Shown: positions 16,128 to 26,084 of the stretch, piece by piece
How the letters are laid out: each line of letters opens with the position of its first letter
Numbering within the stretch: position 1 is the stretch's first letter
Source of the DNA: Streptomyces flavotricini
GTDB taxonomy: Bacteria; Actinomycetota; Actinomycetes; Streptomycetales; Streptomycetaceae
Length of the DNA: 64,000 nucleotides
Reading direction: 5' to 3'
Assembly (NCBI RefSeq): GCF_020639365.1
Contig: NZ_JAINUL010000001.1
Location: 4,057,309-4,121,308, forward strand
Notes under the pieces: generated by a model
Told to the model about the DNA's origin: nothing
Seen by the model: the letters and a program-made list of their open reading frames with translations, nothing else
Databases searched by the model: none
Position numbers and translations under genes: made by a program

Positions 16128-16612
16128 GACGCCCGCAGCTCGGCCCAGCGGGCGTCGGTCCACCGGGACCAGTCCGTCGGATGGCCCTGCAGGGCGGATT
16201 CCAGCAGCTCGAAGTGGTGGTGCCAGCCGGCCAGGCAGTCGAGGCGGTCCTCGTCCGTCCCGGTCCGCTCGTTCAGGAAGCGGATCACGGTCGAGTCCGT
16301 GCCGACCGGCTCCAGGTGGAAGCGGATCCGGCCGTGCTCGCCCACCGTGTACTCGACGACCCGCTCGACGTCCCACGCCGTGACGTGGCCGGAGACCGTC
16401 GTCCCGCCGCTGCGCCAGTGCAGGGTGACGGCCCCGCCGAGCCTGCGCTCCAGGACGTCCGCCGCGGCCAGCCAGCCGCGCAGCCCGTCCGCCGTCGACA
16501 GCGCGGGCCACACGGCCTCGTACGCGCTCGGCACGTGCACCTCGAAGCGCAGGAGCCAGCGGCCCTCGCCGCGGCTCTCGCTGGTGGCATGACTGACCGG
16601 TGTCGGTGTCAT
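16103..16612 (-). CDS. SRPBCC (START/Bet v1-like) domain protein
   Basis: 169 aa from ATG 16612. The N-terminal strand and helix (FEVHVPSAYEAVWPALSTADGLRGWL), the beta strands GGAVTLHW and VVEYTVG, and a long C-terminal helix region with AGWHHHFELLESALQG are typical of the AHSA1-like SRPBCC fold. Likely a small-ligand-binding or stress protein. Converges with the upstream-listed gene and overlaps it by 25 nt. Confidence 0.88.
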   Translation of the reverse strand: MTPTPVSHATSESRGEGRWLLRFEVHVPSAYEAVWPALSTADGLRGWLAAADVLERRLGGAVTLHWRSGGTTVSGHVTAWDVERVVEYTVGEHGRIRFHLEPVGTDSTVIRFLNERTGTDEDRLDCLAGWHHHFELLESALQGHPTDWSRWTDARWAELRASYGSFSRT

Positions 16613-16637
16613 GCCACCAGCGTCCCACTCCTTCGCG

Positions 16638-17723
16638 TCAGACGCCCGCGTACGAGTGCTTGCCGCTGAGCAGGATGTTCACGCCGTAGTAGTTCCAGAT
16701 CCAGCAGGCGAAGGCGAAGAGCGCGAGGTACGCGGCCTTGCGGCCCTTCCAGCCGGCGGTGGCGCGGGCGTGCAGGTAGCAGGCGTACGCCACCCAGGTC
16801 ACGAAGGACCAGACCTCCTTGGGGTCCCAGCCCCAGTAGCGGCCCCAGGCGTCGCCCGCCCAGATCGCGCCCGCGACGATGGTGAACGTCCACAGCGGGA
16901 ACACGGCGGCGTTGATCCGGTACGAGAACTTGTCGAGCGAGGCCGCCGAGGGCAGCCGCTCCAGCACCGAGGTGGCGAAGCGGCCCGGCGTGCCGCCGCC
17001 CGCCAGCTTGGCCTCGTACGCGTCGCGGAAGAGGTAGAGCACCGCGCCGGCCGCGCCGATGTAGAAGACCGCGCCGCAGAAGATCGCGGTGGAGACGTGG
17101 ATCCACAGCCAGTACGAGTGCAGGGCCGGGACCAGCTGGTCGCTGGCGGTGTAGAGCCAGGTGGTGGCGATGCCGAGGTCCAGCAGGACCGTGGTGACCA
17201 GGATCAGGCCGAGCCAGCGGACGTTCTTCTTCAGCGCCAGGAGCATCAGGTACGCGCCGACGGCGACCGTGGAGAAGGTCACCGAGAACTCGTACATGTT
17301 GCCCCAGGGGGCCCGCTGCACGGACATCGCACGGGTCACGACGCCGCCCGCCTCGATGACGAAGGCGAGGGTGGTCAGCGAGACAGCGATCCGGCCGTAC
17401 AGGTCGCCGTTCTCGGTGCCGCCGGCCGCGCCGGGACCGTCCGGGACGTCGCGGGTGCCGGCGGCGGAGCGGGTGACGACCTTCGGCTTGTCGAGGACCG
17501 CCGTCCCGCCCTTGCCGCGCACCTGCACGGCGGGGGCGTCGGCCGCCGCGGCCTTGGCGCCGGTCAGCGCCGCGGCCGTACGGCCCACCTTGCTGCGGCT
17601 GCCGAAGGTCCACTCGGCGATGTGCGCGAAGAAGGCGAGCATGTAGACCGCCATCGACGAATAGACCAGGTAGTTGCTGATCTGAGCCAAATTCTCGTTG
17701 ACTTCGGCTGCGAGCGGCGTCAT
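16638..17723 (-). CDS. ccsB: Cytochrome c biogenesis protein CcsB (CcsA/ResC type)
   Basis: 361 aa from ATG 17723, which overlaps the resB stop (ATGA). Multi-pass with the heme-handling tryptophan-rich motif WGRYWGWDPKEVW and conserved His residues in LHSYWLWIHVSTAI. With ResB it carries heme across the membrane and ligates it to apocytochrome c (system II). Residues about 50-110 form a charged Ala-rich cytoplasmic loop typical of actinobacterial members. Last gene of the four-gene operon. Confidence 0.95.
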   Translation of the reverse strand: MTPLAAEVNENLAQISNYLVYSSMAVYMLAFFAHIAEWTFGSRSKVGRTAAALTGAKAAAADAPAVQVRGKGGTAVLDKPKVVTRSAAGTRDVPDGPGAAGGTENGDLYGRIAVSLTTLAFVIEAGGVVTRAMSVQRAPWGNMYEFSVTFSTVAVGAYLMLLALKKNVRWLGLILVTTVLLDLGIATTWLYTASDQLVPALHSYWLWIHVSTAIFCGAVFYIGAAGAVLYLFRDAYEAKLAGGGTPGRFATSVLERLPSAASLDKFSYRINAAVFPLWTFTIVAGAIWAGDAWGRYWGWDPKEVWSFVTWVAYACYLHARATAGWKGRKAAYLALFAFACWIWNYYGVNILLSGKHSYAGV

Positions 17724-19417
17724 CCGCGCTCCCCTTCGACAGTTGCCTTGACAGGTTGGTCGGGCGCCGTGGGCGCCTGCTGGTGGAGGGCGGCGGCCAG
17801 CTGCCCCAGCTCCTCGGGGAGCTTGGCCGACTCGCTGCGGCCGAGCCCGGCCATCTCGACGACGGTCACGCCGTCCTTGCCGGCCACCGCGCGCACCCAG
17901 ACCCGGCGGCGCTGGATGAACAGGGACGCGGCCAGGCCGCCGATCGCGGCGATCGCGCCCCCGAGGGCGAGGCCGCTGCCGGGCTGCCGGGTGATCGAGA
18001 AGGTGGCCCAGCGCTCGATGCCCTCGAACTTGACGGTGCCCGCGCCGTTCGGGAGCTCCATGGTCTCGCCGGGCAGCAGCCGCTTCTTGAACAGCTGCCC
18101 GTCGGCGTCCTTGTACTCCTGCATCTTGGAGGTGTTCAGCTGGTACACGTTCTGCGGCAGGCCCGAGTCCACGCCCAGGCTGCCGTGGTAGGCGCTGAGG
18201 GCGAGGACCGGGTACTTCAGGTCCGGGAACTGGGAGAGCATCGTGCCCTTGCCCTCGCCTGCGAAGGTCGGCACGAACATGGCGTTGAAGCCGAGCTGCT
18301 CCTTCTTGCCGTCCTTGTCGTGGTATCCGTCCGGCACCTTGACCGCGCCCGAAGAGCTCAGATTCGCGTCGAAGGGCAGCATCGGCACGGCGTCCTTGTA
18401 GACGACCTTGCCGGTCGGGTCGGTGACCGAGATGACCGGCGCGTAGCCGTGGCCGAGCAGGTAGACCTTGGACCCGTCGACCTCCATCGGCTTGTTGACC
18501 TGGATCTCGCGCTTCTGCGGGGCGCCGTGCGCGCCGTCGCTGAAGGTCACGTACGCCTTGAAGTCGCGCGCGGTGCCCTTCTGGGGGCCGCTCTCCTCGT
18601 ACGTGGCGTCGAACTTGTCGAGCGTGAAGGAGAAGGGCGACAGGTCATCGGGGTCGAACCAGCTGCCGTACTTGAAGTCGTCGTACTGGGTCAGCGTGTT
18701 CGCGAAGCCCTTGCCGCGCAGGACGAGCTTGCCGCCCTCGGACTTGAACAGCTGGCCCCAGGCGAACGCGATCAGCATCACGATCAGGGCGACGTGGAAG
18801 AGCAGGTTGCCCGCCTCGCGCAGGTAGCCCTTCTCGGCCGCGACGGCGGACGTGCCCGCCTCGGTACGGAACCGGCGCCCGCCGAGGATCGTCTTCGCCT
18901 GCGCGAGGACCTCGTCGGGGGACTTCTCCGTACGCCACGTCGCGTACGCGGGCAGCCGGTCCAGGCGCTTGGGCGCGCCGGGCGGGCGGCCGGTGAGCTG
19001 GCCGACGAACTGCCAGGTGCGCGGGACGATGCAGCCGATCAGCGAGATGAACAGCAGCAGGTAGATCGCGGAGAACCACACCGAGCTGTAGACGTCGAAG
19101 AGCTGGAGCTTCTCGGCGGCCGGGACCCAGAAGGAGTGGTCCTTCTTCCACTGGGCCACCTTCATCGCGTCGACCTGGTTCTGCGGTACGAGCGAGCCGG
19201 GGATGGAGCCCAGGGAGAGCAGGAAGAGGAGGATCAGCGCCACTCGCATGGAGGTGAGCTGCCGCCAGAACCAGCGGATCCAGCCGACCACGCCGATGCC
19301 GACGGGACCGCCGGTGTCCTCCGCGGGGGCGGTGGACAGCTGCGCGCCGGCGGCCGCTTCCGCGGCGTCCTCGGACGGGTTCTGCGCCTCGGTGGACGCC
19401 TTGTCTGTCGTACTCAT
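17720..19417 (-). CDS. resB: Cytochrome c biogenesis protein ResB (Ccs1)
   Basis: 565 aa from ATG 19417. A charged N-terminus is followed by helices around RVALILLFLLSLGSIPGSLVPQ and YLLLFISLIGCIVPR, then a large extracytoplasmic domain and a last helix before a cytoplasmic tail. SIPGS-VPQ is a ResB family signature. Partner of CcsB in heme delivery. Lies 13 nt after ccdA and overlaps ccsB. Confidence 0.95.
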   Translation of the reverse strand: MSTTDKASTEAQNPSEDAAEAAAGAQLSTAPAEDTGGPVGIGVVGWIRWFWRQLTSMRVALILLFLLSLGSIPGSLVPQNQVDAMKVAQWKKDHSFWVPAAEKLQLFDVYSSVWFSAIYLLLFISLIGCIVPRTWQFVGQLTGRPPGAPKRLDRLPAYATWRTEKSPDEVLAQAKTILGGRRFRTEAGTSAVAAEKGYLREAGNLLFHVALIVMLIAFAWGQLFKSEGGKLVLRGKGFANTLTQYDDFKYGSWFDPDDLSPFSFTLDKFDATYEESGPQKGTARDFKAYVTFSDGAHGAPQKREIQVNKPMEVDGSKVYLLGHGYAPVISVTDPTGKVVYKDAVPMLPFDANLSSSGAVKVPDGYHDKDGKKEQLGFNAMFVPTFAGEGKGTMLSQFPDLKYPVLALSAYHGSLGVDSGLPQNVYQLNTSKMQEYKDADGQLFKKRLLPGETMELPNGAGTVKFEGIERWATFSITRQPGSGLALGGAIAAIGGLAASLFIQRRRVWVRAVAGKDGVTVVEMAGLGRSESAKLPEELGQLAAALHQQAPTAPDQPVKATVEGERG

Positions 19418-19430
19418 GTCCGTGTAGTCC

Positions 19431-20210
19431 TCAGATCCCCACCGTGAAGCCTTGGGTCCAGATGCGCATGTCGTCGACGATGCCGGCCCACAGACCCGTG
19501 ACGAGCAACAGGCCGGTCAGGACCAGCATGCCGCCGCCGATCCGCATCACCCATGCATAGTGCTGCTTCACCCAGCCGAAAGCACCGAGTGCCTTGCGGA
19601 AGGCGATCGCGGCGAGGATGAAGGGCAGGCCCAGCCCCAGACAGTAGGCGACGGTCAGCAGCGCGCCCCGGCCGGCACTGGCCTGGTCGAGGGAGAGCGT
19701 GCTGACCGCGGCGAGGGTGGGGCCCATGCAGGGGGTCCACCCGACGCCGAAGAGCACGCCGAGCAGCGGTGCGCCGATCAGGCCCGCGGTCGGTTTCTTG
19801 TGGAAGCGGAACTCCCGCATCGTCAGACCCGGGATCAGGCCCATGAAGAAGAGGCCGAGGACGATCACCAGACCGCCGAGGATCCGGGAGATGATCTCGC
19901 GGTTCGCCTGGAGCGTGCCGCCGAAGTAGCCGAAGAGCGCGCCGGTGGAGACGAACACGGCCGTGAAGCCGAGGATGAACAGGCCCGCACCGGCCAGCAT
20001 CCGGCCGCGCCGGGCCTCGGCGAGGTCGGCCCCGCTGATGCCGGTGACGTAGGAGAGGTAGCCGGGGACCAGCGGGAGCACGCAGGGAGAGAAGAACGAG
20101 ACGAGTCCGGCGAGGACCGAGATGGGCAGTGCCAGCATCAGGGCCCCGTCGAGGACCGTCGTGTTCACGCCGGTCGGCTCGGCGGCCAGGGTGAGGAGCT
20201 CGGGGACCAC
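19431..20210 (-). CDS. ccdA: Thiol-disulfide carrier CcdA
   Basis: 259 aa from GTG 20210. Six predicted membrane helices. The two redox cysteines are visible in VSFFSPCVLPLVPGYLSYV and GWTPCMGPTL. Passes reducing equivalents across the membrane to the ResA/TlpA-like protein encoded just upstream, which keeps apocytochrome c cysteines reduced. Four nucleotides separate the genes. Confidence 0.95.
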   Translation of the reverse strand: MVPELLTLAAEPTGVNTTVLDGALMLALPISVLAGLVSFFSPCVLPLVPGYLSYVTGISGADLAEARRGRMLAGAGLFILGFTAVFVSTGALFGYFGGTLQANREIISRILGGLVIVLGLFFMGLIPGLTMREFRFHKKPTAGLIGAPLLGVLFGVGWTPCMGPTLAAVSTLSLDQASAGRGALLTVAYCLGLGLPFILAAIAFRKALGAFGWVKQHYAWVMRIGGGMLVLTGLLLVTGLWAGIVDDMRIWTQGFTVGI

Positions 20211-20214
20211 TCGG

Positions 20215-20811
20215 TCACTGCTCCGCGAGCACGGGGTCGATCATGGAGCGCAGCTGCTGCTCGTTGATCGCGACGAGCGTGCGGGCGGCGATCCGGCCCT
20301 GCTTGTCGAGGACGATCGTGGAGGGGATGGCCTGCGGGTTGAGCGTGCCGGCGGGGAAACGGAGCAGCAGCTTCCCGTCCGGGTCGTAGAGGCTCGGGTA
20401 GGTGATCCCGAAGTTCTCCTCGAACGAGGTGGCGTTCTGCTTGCTCGTGTCGCGGGTGTTGATGCCGACGAACTGCACGTCCTTGCCGGCGTCGGCGAGC
20501 TCCTTCGACACCTTCGCGAAGTTCGGGGCCTCGGCGCGGCACGGCGGGCACCAGGAGCCCCACACGTTGAGGACGACGACCTTGCCCTTGAGGGCGGTGG
20601 TGTCGAGGGTCTTGCCGTCGACGGTCTCGCCGTCCAGCTTGGGGGCGTCGGTGCGCGCGTCCTTGGCGACGGTGGAGATGCCGCCGGCGCCGGTCACGTA
20701 GTTGCCGCCGGAGGAACCGTTCGGCTTGCCGCCGCCGTCGCCGCACGCCGACAGGGTCAGAGCGCTCGCGAGGGTCACCGCGGTGAGCAGGAGAGCACGG
20801 CCAATTCTCAT
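20215..20811 (-). CDS. TlpA/ResA family thiol-disulfide reductase lipoprotein
   Basis: 198 aa from ATG 20811. Signal peptide with lipobox LSAC (Cys 23), so membrane-anchored outside the cell. Thioredoxin fold with active site WCPPC inside VVLNVWGSWCPPCRAEAP. Reduces apocytochrome c before heme ligation. First gene of tlpA/resA-ccdA-resB-ccsB. Confidence 0.94.
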   Translation of the reverse strand: MRIGRALLLTAVTLASALTLSACGDGGGKPNGSSGGNYVTGAGGISTVAKDARTDAPKLDGETVDGKTLDTTALKGKVVVLNVWGSWCPPCRAEAPNFAKVSKELADAGKDVQFVGINTRDTSKQNATSFEENFGITYPSLYDPDGKLLLRFPAGTLNPQAIPSTIVLDKQGRIAARTLVAINEQQLRSMIDPVLAEQ

Positions 20812-20877
20812 GTGAAAAGTTTCGCATGAGCGATTTGCGGATCTTTCCCGCCCCCCGAGGGTGTACGGAGCCGCTGG

Positions 20878-22116
20878 TCAGACGGCGGAGAGGTACGCGT
20901 TCCAGCCGCCGGCCGGCGGCTGGCCCGGGGCCAGTTCCTGGAGCTTGGCCAGCAGCTTGGGGTCCTGTACGTCGATCCAGTCGGTGAACTGCCGGAAGGA
21001 GACGAGCCTTACGTCCTTTTTGTCCGACATGCCCTTGAGGGCTTCCTCGACGGCATCCATGTAGATGCCTCCGTTCCACTCCTCGAAGTGGTTGCCGATG
21101 AACATCGGCGCGCGGTTCGTCTCGTACGCCCGCCGGAAGCCGCCGAGGTAGGAGCCGGTGGCCTGGGTGCGCCAGGCCGGGTAGTTGGAGGGCATGCCCC
21201 GGGTGGTGTTCTTCGACTGGTTGGCGAGGATGTTGTAGTCCATCGACAGCACCTCGAAGGAGTGCCCGGGGAACGGCATGGACTGCAGCGGCAGGTCCCA
21301 GACGCCCGACTTCTTCGTCGGCCACACCTGGACGCCGCCGGGCGAGGAGGCGTCGTAGCGCCAGCCCAGCTTCCGCGCGACGGGCAGCAGGTTGTCCTGG
21401 CCCAGCAGGCACGGCGTGCGGCCGCCGACCAGCTCCTTGCGGTAGTCGAACGGCAGCGGTTCGAGGTCGGTGAAGCCGGTGTTGGTCCGCCAGCCGGTGA
21501 CGAAGGACACGGCCTGGTCGATCTCGCTCTGCCAGTCGTCCGCGGTCCAGTGGGCCACCGAGCCGGAGCCGCCGCAGAAGTGGCCGTTGAAGTGGGTGCC
21601 CACCTCGTGGCCGTCGAGCCATGCCTGGCGGACGCAGCCCAGGGTGTTGCGGACGTTCTCGTCCTTGAGGTAGCCGATGTCGGAGGCCCCGACCGGGTTG
21701 TTCGGCGGCTTGTAGAGGTCCTTCTTCGACTCGGGCAGGAGGTAGAGGCCGGAGAGGAAGAAGGTCATGGCCGCGCCGTGGTCCTTGGCGAGCTTGAGGA
21801 AGCGCGGGAACAGGCCGTTGCCGATCTCCCCCGCACCGTCCCAGCTGAACACCACGAACTGCGGTGGCGTCTCACCCGGCTGGAGCGGCACGGGACCGGC
21901 CGGCTGGTGGGGCTGCGGGCCGGTGTCGGCGGTGGAGCCGTCGCCGATCGGCCGGACGGCGGCCCCGGACGGGGAGGCGCCGGGGCCGCCGGGGGCGGGG
22001 CGGCCCGGGCCGCCGTCGGCTCCGCAGCCGACGACCCCGGCCGCGACCGCCGCCGCGCCGAGCCCGAGCACTCCCCTTCGGGTGAAATCGCGCGTTGCCC
22101 TGCTCATACCGTTCAT
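20878..22116 (-). CDS. Tat-exported lipoprotein, polysaccharide deacetylase family
   Basis: 412 aa from ATG 22116 (ATG 22107 also possible). Twin-arginine signal (TRRGVLGLGAAAVAAG) with lipobox VVGC, then a Pro/Gly-rich linker. Catalytic NodB-like motifs: FSWDGAGE (metal Asp) and HEVGTHFNGHF (metal His pair), with a later GNHFEEW. Predicted zinc-dependent deacetylase acting on cell-wall or extracellular polysaccharide. Monocistronic. Confidence 0.88.
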   Translation of the reverse strand: MNGMSRATRDFTRRGVLGLGAAAVAAGVVGCGADGGPGRPAPGGPGASPSGAAVRPIGDGSTADTGPQPHQPAGPVPLQPGETPPQFVVFSWDGAGEIGNGLFPRFLKLAKDHGAAMTFFLSGLYLLPESKKDLYKPPNNPVGASDIGYLKDENVRNTLGCVRQAWLDGHEVGTHFNGHFCGGSGSVAHWTADDWQSEIDQAVSFVTGWRTNTGFTDLEPLPFDYRKELVGGRTPCLLGQDNLLPVARKLGWRYDASSPGGVQVWPTKKSGVWDLPLQSMPFPGHSFEVLSMDYNILANQSKNTTRGMPSNYPAWRTQATGSYLGGFRRAYETNRAPMFIGNHFEEWNGGIYMDAVEEALKGMSDKKDVRLVSFRQFTDWIDVQDPKLLAKLQELAPGQPPAGGWNAYLSAV

Positions 22117-22191
22117 GAATAGTCACATAAACGGACTTTTCAGCGAAGTCGAGTCTCGGCGCGGCGATTCCCCTGCGACTTGTACGACTTT

Positions 22192-22862
22192 TTAGGCGCC
22201 GAACGCCTTGGACTTGCCCTTCACCGGCTTCGCACCCGCGAGCAGATGCACCGGCACCAGGTCCCGGGCCGGCTCGCTGTAGCCCACCGACACCAGCCGG
22301 TCGCCCTCGTACGTGAACGACGTGAGCGAGGCCAGCGTGCACTGCCGGCGCCGCGGGTCGTGCCACAGCCGGCGCTTCTCCGCGAAGCTGCGCACGATCC
22401 AGATCGGCAGCTGGTGGCTGACCGCCACCGCCTCGTGGCCGCGGGCCGCGTCGCGCGCCGCCTCGATGGCGCTCGTCATCCGCACGACCTGCTCCACGTA
22501 CGGCTCGCCCCAGGACGGCTTGAACGGGTTCGTCAGGTGCTTCCAGTTGGCGGGCTTGCGCAGCGCGCCGTCCCCGACGCCGAAGGTCTTGCCCTCGAAG
22601 ACGTTCTCCGCCTCCAGCAGCCGCGCGTCGCTCGCCACCACCAGGCCGTGGCTCTTGGCGACCGGCGCCGCCGTCTCCTGCGCCCGCTCCAGCGGGGAGG
22701 AGACCACGTACGTGATGTCACGGTTCTGCAGATGGTCCGCGACGCGCTCGGCCATCTCGCGGCCCAGCTCGGAGAGGTGGTAGCCGGCACGGCGCCCGTA
22801 CAGGACCCCGTCCGGGTTGTGCACCTCGCCGTGGCGCATCAGGTGGACGACGGTGATCTCGC

Positions 22863-22866
<4 letters not shown>
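22192..22866 (-). CDS. Histidine phosphatase family protein
   Basis: 224 aa from ATG 22866, overlapping the hemL stop (ATGA). The RHG motif is LMRHGEVHNP, with a second histidine in AVSHQLPIW and ERAQETA for phosphate contact. Acts on a small phosphorylated metabolite; substrate unknown. Coupling to hemL is typical in Streptomyces, but no heme role is shown. Confidence 0.93.
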
Positions 22867-24197
<1,331 letters not shown>

Positions 24198-24331
24198 GGT
24201 CTCATCAGGCCGCGACTGACTTGCGGACGGGCGTTTCACCGCGCCGCCCCGGGGGAGGTCACTGCCATGATGATCAGGCTGCGTGGCGGGGGCCACGGGG
24301 CCGGGGCAGGCAAGACCAGTCGGGTGGAGAT

Positions 24332-24940
24332 ATGCAACGCGGTGGTGGACCGGGCGAGGGTACGGACGGCCTCGACCCGCAGCGCGCCCGCGAGGCCCGC
24401 GAAGCCCGCCGACGGGGCAAGCACCGGCGCCGGGCCGCGGACGCGGCCGATCCGGTGCCCGGACCGCTGGAGTCCCCCGACGGCCTGCCCAAGGGCCGCG
24501 GCATGGGCGTGACCTACAAGTACTTCGGCGCGCCCGACGGCGCGACGGCCGCCCGCGTCCCGGTCACCATGCGGCCGGAGGAGCTCGGCGGCGACGAACT
24601 CGGCATGGGCGGCCTGTTCACCAAGATCAAGCCGGAGACGGTGGCCGCGATGGTCCTGACCGGCATCGAGGGCATACCCCTGCACAAGGTGCCCCCGCTG
24701 GAGCTCGTCGTCCTCCACCCCGACTACGCGGTGGTCAAACTCCCGATGACGGTCGTCGACCCGCTGCGCGGCATCGGCGAGGAGTCGGTCGGCGCGGCCG
24801 CCTTCATCTGGTCCACGGTCCCCGACCGCGGCGGCCCGCGCGACGCGTTCAACGTCTACCAGCTGCTCCACGAGTGGCAGGACTTCAGCCACCGCCTACA
24901 CGAGGCGGGTCACCAGCCGTACTGCCTGGTCTGGCCCTGA
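24332..24940 (+). CDS. Conserved unknown protein
   Basis: 202 aa from ATG 24332, with GTGGAG 5-8 nt upstream. Arg/Ala-rich N-terminus, then a globular domain containing GVTYKYFGAPDG, ELGMGGLFTKIKPETVAAM, VLTGIEGIPLHKVPPLELVVLHPDY and a final HEWQDFSHRLHEAGH. No membrane segment or recognised domain. Divergent from hemL with a 134-nt spacer. Confidence 0.78.
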   Translation: MQRGGGPGEGTDGLDPQRAREAREARRRGKHRRRAADAADPVPGPLESPDGLPKGRGMGVTYKYFGAPDGATAARVPVTMRPEELGGDELGMGGLFTKIKPETVAAMVLTGIEGIPLHKVPPLELVVLHPDYAVVKLPMTVVDPLRGIGEESVGAAAFIWSTVPDRGGPRDAFNVYQLLHEWQDFSHRLHEAGHQPYCLVWP

Positions 24941-24956
24941 CCCCCGTTCCGCCCGG

Positions 24957-25970
24957 TCAACCGGCCGCGAGGATCTTGTGGGCGCGCTCGCGCAGCGGAG
25001 TGATCCGGATGCGCGCCGCGGCGCCGTTGTGGACGGCGTTGGTGAGGATGACCACGTACCGGCCCGTGGCGGGGGCGAGGTGGAGACTCGTACCCGTGAA
25101 CCCGTGGTGGTAGGCCACCGTCCCGCCCGCGTCCAGGATCCAGCCCAGGCCCCGTTGCAGACCCGGCTCGATCTCCGCCTGCGGGACCAGACTCATCCTG
25201 AACCACTGCCCGAGCGGGGTCTGTCGCCCGGCGAGCAGGTGCTCGGCGTACGTCGCCAGGTCGGCCGCCGGCGCGAAGACCCCGGCGTGCCCGGCGACGC
25301 CGCCCATGATCGCCGCGTTCTCGTCGTGGACGGCCCCCCACAACCGGTCGTGGCCTTCGTGGCGCTCGGTCGGCGCGACGCGCGGCTCCTGCCTGACCGG
25401 GCCGTACGCGGTGTCGGTCATGCCCAGCTCGGCCCACAGCCCGGTGGCGAGTTCGTCCAGCGGCCGGCCGTGCACATGGGCGAGGGCCAGACCGAGCAGG
25501 ATGTAGCCGCGGTTGATGTAGCGGTGGACGCCGGGGAGGTTCTCCATCAGCTCGTGGCAGATCAGCTCGTGCAGCGGGCGCTCGGTCAGGTCGTAGAGGT
25601 CGAAGCGGGTGGCGGCCCGCAGGCCGGAGGTGTGCGAGAGCAGCTGCCGTACGGTGGCCTCCCCGCTCGGCATCGCACCGTCCATCGGCGGCAGGAACTC
25701 CCGCACGGGCGTGTCGAGGTCGAGCAGGCCCTCGTCGACGGCGCGGCCGACGAGCGGCCAGGTCGCGGTGACCTTCGTCAGGGACGCGATGTCGTAGACG
25801 GTGTGCTCGTCGGGGGTGCCGGGGCCGGTGAACGGGGACACGACCCCGGCCGACAGGACGGCCCGCTCGCCGGCCGCCGTACCGCAGACGACCACGCCCC
25901 CCGGGGTGGCGCCGTCGGCGACGATCTCGCGCAGCACCTCGTCCAGTGCGGCCTGCTCCATCGGGTTCAT
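24957..25970 (-). CDS. Serine hydrolase, beta-lactamase/DD-peptidase family
   Basis: 337 aa from ATG 25970. Class C beta-lactamase/PBP-type motifs: SxxK in IASLTKVTAT, YxN in HRYINRGYIL, and a late HHGFTGTSLHLAP in place of KTG. No signal peptide, so probably cytoplasmic, like many esterase-type members. Substrate unknown. Confidence 0.92.
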   Translation of the reverse strand: MNPMEQAALDEVLREIVADGATPGGVVVCGTAAGERAVLSAGVVSPFTGPGTPDEHTVYDIASLTKVTATWPLVGRAVDEGLLDLDTPVREFLPPMDGAMPSGEATVRQLLSHTSGLRAATRFDLYDLTERPLHELICHELMENLPGVHRYINRGYILLGLALAHVHGRPLDELATGLWAELGMTDTAYGPVRQEPRVAPTERHEGHDRLWGAVHDENAAIMGGVAGHAGVFAPAADLATYAEHLLAGRQTPLGQWFRMSLVPQAEIEPGLQRGLGWILDAGGTVAYHHGFTGTSLHLAPATGRYVVILTNAVHNGAAARIRITPLRERAHKILAAG

Positions 25971-26084
25971 CTACGCCTCCGGCTCGCTGGATGGTGATCC
26001 CGCCGCCCAGCCTGGCCATGCCTTCGCGCGAGCGCCCGTAGCCGCGCCGGAGACGATCGCGGCAAGACGCCCCCGAGACACGGC

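Noticed and set aside
25971..26084. Possible short gene between the serine hydrolase and the FAD oxidase
   Set aside because: A frame ends with a stop right before ATG 25970, but it has no start and only about 25 codons; treated as spacer.
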